A program made the position numbers and the translations under genes. A DNA stretch of 64,000 nucleotides from Polyodon spathula (Eukaryota; Chordata; Actinopteri; Acipenseriformes; Polyodontidae), in the NCBI RefSeq assembly GCF_017654505.1, contig NC_054543.1:27158747-27222746 (forward strand), in the 5' to 3' direction. Under the pieces are notes generated by a model. It saw only the letters and a list, made by a program, of their open reading frames with translations, searched no databases and had not been told where the DNA came from. Each line of letters begins with the position of its first letter. Position 1 is the stretch's first letter. Shown piece after piece: positions 60,101 through 64,000 of the stretch.

Positions 60101-61483
60101 TTTAGTTTTACGGGGTTTAAATTTATGGCAAAACCATTCTGGATCGCGAAAGGGAAAAATCTCTCCAATTACTTCCTCTTTCTTAGCCAATAAAGAGGAC
60201 GGGGCTGTCAGGGCAGCCAACCAATCTTTAAACTGCTCACAGTCCCGTCCCAGAACTACTGGTACCGGCAATCGAGGACATAATCCTACCTGCACCTGCG
60301 TCACCTGCTGGCCAATAGTCATACACACATTGATCTTGGGATAGGAGCGGACATCCCCATGAATACATTTAATATGCACCCGTCCCAATATACGTTTATG
60401 CCCCGGTGAGATTAGGCTCTCCTGTACTAGAGACTGACCACACCCTGAATCCAGGAGAGCCTGGGTTTTTGTACCATCCACTGTCACAGGAATAACAAAA
60501 CCTGTGTGCTGAAGTGACTGAGGTAATTGAACGTGCCTACCTGGTCGGCTGAGGTCACACTCCATCACGGGGCATTCCCGGGCGAGGTGGCCCACCTCCC
60601 TGCACGTCCAACACCTCGGTGGGCTGGTTTCTCTCCCCGAAGTTTTGGCAAAAGGGGGAAACACTGGAGCCATAAAAGGGGCTCGCCGATAAGGCGTCCG
60701 CGCGAGACCCCGGTCCGACACTGCAGCAGCCCGTGGGTATCCCCACCCTGCCCCAGTTCCCGGGCCGGGAGCTCCCGCCGACACCCCCCGACCAAATCCT
60801 GGACTACCCCTTCCCCCCAGTCCCTTCGCCCTCTCCGGGGCCAGTTGAGGGGACAATCCAGTAGCCACACTCCTCCCGGGCAGTTTCGCAGGCGTTGGCT
60901 CCGCTGCCTGGTACTGCTCGGCTAGTTCGACCGCCCGGTCCAGCGTATCTGGTGCCTGTCGCTGGACCCACAGCCGAGGTCCCGGGGCTAGACACTCCAG
61001 GAAGCGCTCCACCACGATCATCTCCACCACCCTGGCTTTGGTGTTCCCGTCCGGGTTCAACCAACCCAGGGCGTAATCCTTCAAGCGGTGGGCAATGGCT
61101 CGTGGGTGCTCCCCTGCCGCAAACTGCTCCTCTCGGAATTTCTTCCGATACCCCTCCGGTGTGGCCCCCACGCGATTAAGGATGACGGTTTTCAGCGTGG
61201 GGTAATCCATCATCCGCTCCGGGGACAGCGTTCTCGCCGCTGCTTGCGCCTCTCCTGTGAGCTGAGGCAGCAGGTAGCTAGCCCACTGTGCTGGATCCCA
61301 CCCGGCCGAGGTCGCCATGGCCTCAAACACCTCCAAATAGGCTTCAGGTCGATCCTCGGCCGTCATTTTTGTGGGGCGTTGTAACTGGGGGTCTGGAGCT
61401 GCGGGTCTAGCCGCCCCCTGCACTGCTGCGGTGAGCGTCTGGCGCAGGAGGTCCATCATCGCAGCAAACTGTGTAGCATCCAT
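57173..61483 (-). pseudogene. Element B gag-pol polyprotein, one frame with two stops
   Basis: A single 1437-codon frame from ATG at 61483 to TAG at 57173-57175. Residues about 40-195 are a SCAN-like capsid (MIVVERFLECLAPGPRLWVQ). Then come the CCHC knuckle (CWTCREVGHLARECP), protease (LLDSGCGQSL), integrase with zinc domain (HAIPLSGH...CGEC) and core blocks MDIIGPL, LTDQGTNF and GLVERFNKT, the GPF module, RT with YIDD at 57974-57985, and RNase H with QTDASETGLG. Two premature stops interrupt it: TAG at 59123-59125, where element A has Trp in the same integrase motif, and TGA at 57230-57232 just before the end. No frameshift was seen. Confidence 0.93.
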
Positions 61484-61533
61484 TGCTCGTCTGCTCCTTC
61501 TGTGGATGCACTGCTTGGGGCAATGCCAGTGAA

Positions 61534-61550
61534 TCCCACTTCTAACACCA
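61534..61550 (-). other. Likely primer binding site of element B
   Basis: On the minus strand, tggtgttagaagtggga lies two bases inside the 5' LTR. It begins with TGG and resembles the corresponding site of element A. The priming tRNA is not identified. Confidence 0.55.
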
Positions 61551-61552
61551 CG

Positions 61553-62277
61553 TGTGGAAGGGTGGTGGGTAATTCACTGACACAGGAGACAGACAGGTGG
61601 ATTTGGCAACACCGCACAGGTGCCCAGTTTTATTTTGGGGTGCTCTTTTTCTTTTAGCCCGCAGAGGGCGCTGTTGGTCCATGGTCTGCTTACCAACGAT
61701 GGTAAACAGAACCACGGGAATACCAAGCGATGGTACACAATACCGGCGCACTTGCAGGTGCTTCGAAACAATAATTCAAAACAGAAGGCACAAAGAAACA
61801 GGGAAAATAAAACAGTAACAAAACTACAAAGAAAAGGTGCTGCACTTGACAGCTATATCCCTGCCGCTGCTATCTGTGCGACCCGGATCACCGACCTACA
61901 CTGCCGGCTAACTAGCCTGCTTAGTTATTTTTTTCCCGGGGTCTGCCCAAGGGTTCCCCGCCCTCACTGTCTCGCTGTGAAACATTCCGTTTCTTTTCTC
62001 TCCCGACTGGTTCTCGGTCCTGGACCAGCGCTTCCGCACTCTCGGCGCGTCTAAAAGGGCAGACCTGAGGAAACAGCAGAGCATTAACTTATAGGGCTAA
62101 CAATCTCCCCAAGACTTGCCTCTCAGCTATTCAGAGAGGGGAAAAGTCCAAACACCCACTTTCCCACCTCCCCGTGTCACTGCCATGACTCACAGGCGGT
62201 TGTTGGACAACTGCCGCCCTCTTCCTGCAGCACTGTGAACACGCCAGCAGAGTCAGCACAGATCTCCCCCTGCTACA
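61553..62277 (-). repeat. 5' LTR of element B
   Basis: Same length as the 3' LTR. On the minus strand it starts tgtagcaggggg and ends cacccttccaca. Confidence 0.94.
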
Positions 62278-64000
62278 GTTGCCAATTCGCCGGCCTAAAG
62301 GTCTTCACTTGTATGGTTTGCAGCTCCAGTTTTCACAGAACTAATCCTGCCCTCTTTCAGCCCAGTCCGTAAACCAGCAAATGCAATCCCACGTCTCGCC
62401 TGAAGTTCCAAGCAGCAGTTCCTTCCAATCTCAGTTTTCAGTTAATTTACCTCACCAGTCCCGGGGTCCATATAATCCTTCTCTGCTCATTCAACCAGCC
62501 CAATCTAATGACAAATGAGGGCGACAGGTTCTCTTTTCTGGCAGGAGGCTAATATGCAATAACTTTAATGAGAACATTTGTGCATATTCCCCATGTAACT
62601 TCCTTCAAATCTGTAGTATCTGCAGCTTCTGCAGCAATAGCCACAGCAAAAGCGTCTGTCCCAGACGTGCCCGAACTGCGTCTGCGCAGAAATGACTAAG
62701 CCTCCTGTCCACCCCCATTAGTACAGTAGCAGTGGCTCTCGCAGATCTCCCTGATAGAGTTTGTTAGTTATATTATTTCAGGTCTGAACAATCCACTGGT
62801 ATTTTAACTCCTCCCACTGTTTTCTACGTTTGCAGTAATCTAAGATCTGCACTAAACGATCCCGATTCTGTTGATTTTGCTTAAGAAAGAAACTTCTAAA
62901 GGGTTCATGATCGGCCCATTCCCTGAAACCCCCCATCCCCTCATTCCATATCAGTCCACTGGGGGTCGCAACTTGCAAATATTCAGGAAAGCAAGGTTAA
63001 TCATCAATCTGTCCTCTCCCCATTCAGGTTCTGTTTCCAGTATTACAATCTAATTCCCCCTGATCAGTTTTCTCTACACTATACCACAATCGACGATGCT
63101 ATCAATTTTTTAACAGCAGGTCAAGGGGCCTCTCGAAGGCTGATATCGCAGATGCATTCAAAGTCATGCCCATTCATCCCTCCCAATGGCATCTATTTGG
63201 AGTTCAATGGAAACAACAATTCTATTTCTCAGTTCGACCTCACATTTGGTTGCAGGAGTAGTCCTCACATCTTCAATTCACTATCTGAAACATTGTGTTG
63301 GATTGTACTTAATAATTAAAAATTTCCATTCGTGCTCCATCTATTAGACGACTTTCTATTAGTGGACTTTAAGGATTAGCCCCCTGCTCGTTCTATTAGT
63401 TTCTTTTTTTTTTAGTTTTTTTTTTAAGAACCACATTTTCCAAACTTGGAGGTCCTCTATCAGAGAAGCAAACCTTGGGACCTATCTCCTGCCTGGAATT
63501 TCTCAGGATTTAAATGGACTCCAAGGAAATGGAGGCACATCTCCCTCGAGACGAATTATGTCGTATTTCAGACATCTTTAAATCCTTTCAGGACAGAAAA
63601 TCCTGTACTAAACGTGAACTCCTCTCTCTACAGGGTCATCTTAATTTTGCTACAAGTACCAATGCTGCCCCCTCACGGGGCTTTGGTGGTATTGCAGGTT
63701 CCAAGTGGTCCTACGGAAATGGGCCCCCTAATTCTGGTCCCTACCTTCCACAGAAGATCAGAACATCAACATCTTCAGCACTGTTTGAATTATATCCTAT
63801 TATTGTAGCAGCTGTAATTTAAATGGTCAAAAAAGGTCATAACATTTAATTGTGACAACCTCTCCACAGTAGCTATCATTAATAAAGGCAGATCATCTTC
63901 CCCTACAATCATGAAACTTATGAGAAAACTCACCTGAGTTTCAGTGCTGGGGAACTTTAGAATCCAGACAAATCATGTCCCGGGTTAAAAAAAAAAAAAT
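62278..64000 (+). mobile_element. DIRS/Ngaro-like element, right part with RT and RNase H, runs off the window
   Basis: It resumes the ORF1 zinc-binding end just after element B (FAGLKVFTCMVCSSSFHRTN, about 62285-62345). Next comes a decayed RT (KARLIINLSS near 62990, FSLHYTTIDDAINFL near 63070, LHLLDDFLLVDF near 63335), and an RNase H region (LPRDELCRISDIFKSFQDRK near 63545, CTKRELLSLQGHLNF, ELYPIIVAAV, FNCDNLSTVAIINKGRSSSP near 63850). The blocks match tyrosine-recombinase retrotransposons. The recombinase and the 3' terminus lie beyond 64000. Many stops and frameshifts make it a fossil. Confidence 0.75.

Larger units (their letters stand above)
56405..62277 (-). mobile_element. Gmr1-type Ty3/gypsy LTR retrotransposon, element B
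   Basis: A 5873-bp element on the minus strand with two 725-bp LTRs (TG...CA) and a 5-bp target duplication with one mismatch (gtcgc at 56400-56404, gttgc at 62278-62282). Domain order is gag, CCHC, protease, integrase, GPF module, RT, RNase H: again integrase before RT. Its LTRs are unrelated to those of element A and differ from each other at about 20 sites, so it is a separate, somewhat older family. It is inserted inside a DIRS/Ngaro element. Confidence 0.95.

Noticed and set aside
60527..61384. Plus-strand open frames opposite the gag of element B
   Set aside because: Shadows of the minus-strand gag frame, Pro/Arg-rich by complement.

Overview
The window looks like nuclear DNA from a fish. 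It is AT-rich, has large introns, and is full of class I and class II transposons, microsatellites and a tRNA-derived SINE. The one host gene is the ADAR2 RNA editase, ADARB1, on the plus strand. A non-teleost ray-finned fish of the sturgeon or paddlefish type is a guess, based on how familiar the SINE at 33.4 kb looks; I could not search for it.

Region 1 (1 to about 30.6 kb) is ADARB1. Eight coding exons (8224-26479) join in phase. They encode two dsRNA-binding domains and a complete deaminase domain, with the zinc ligands, the proton-shuttling Glu and the base-flipping Glu all present. The small first coding exon and the promoter were not found and probably lie upstream. The intron before the first visible exon holds the parts of the known ADAR2 self-editing switch: an AA dinucleotide exactly 47 nt before the normal acceptor, and a complementary strand about 0.85 kb upstream that pairs with it without gaps over about 41 positions. 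The introns carry remnants of hAT, Harbinger, Tigger, Penelope-like and L1/Tx1 elements. A ~200 bp direct duplication flanks exon 6. The presumed 3' UTR holds a DNA transposon with ~140 bp inverted arms.

Region 2 (31-37.5 kb) holds a dead Tc1 element, a SINE, and a three-copy dispersed repeat. No host gene was seen.

Region 3 (37.5-43.4 kb) is a young LTR retrotransposon, here called A, with a perfect 5 bp target duplication and LTRs about 1.7% apart by eye. Its order is gag, protease, integrase, then reverse transcriptase and RNase H. Integrase before RT is the Gmr1-type arrangement, unlike ordinary Ty3/gypsy elements.

Region 4 (43.4-55.3 kb) is transposon sediment: a minus-strand DIRS fragment with RT, RNase H and tyrosine recombinase pieces, LTR-like fragments, a second Tc1 copy, and microsatellites.

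Region 5 (55.3-64 kb) is a second DIRS/Ngaro-like element, on the plus strand. It is split by a second Gmr1-type element, B, on the minus strand, whose 1437-codon gag-pol frame is broken only by two stop codons.

No cellular operon, rRNA, canonical tRNA or CRISPR array is present. Only ADARB1 looks functional; the rest is mobile DNA in various states of decay.
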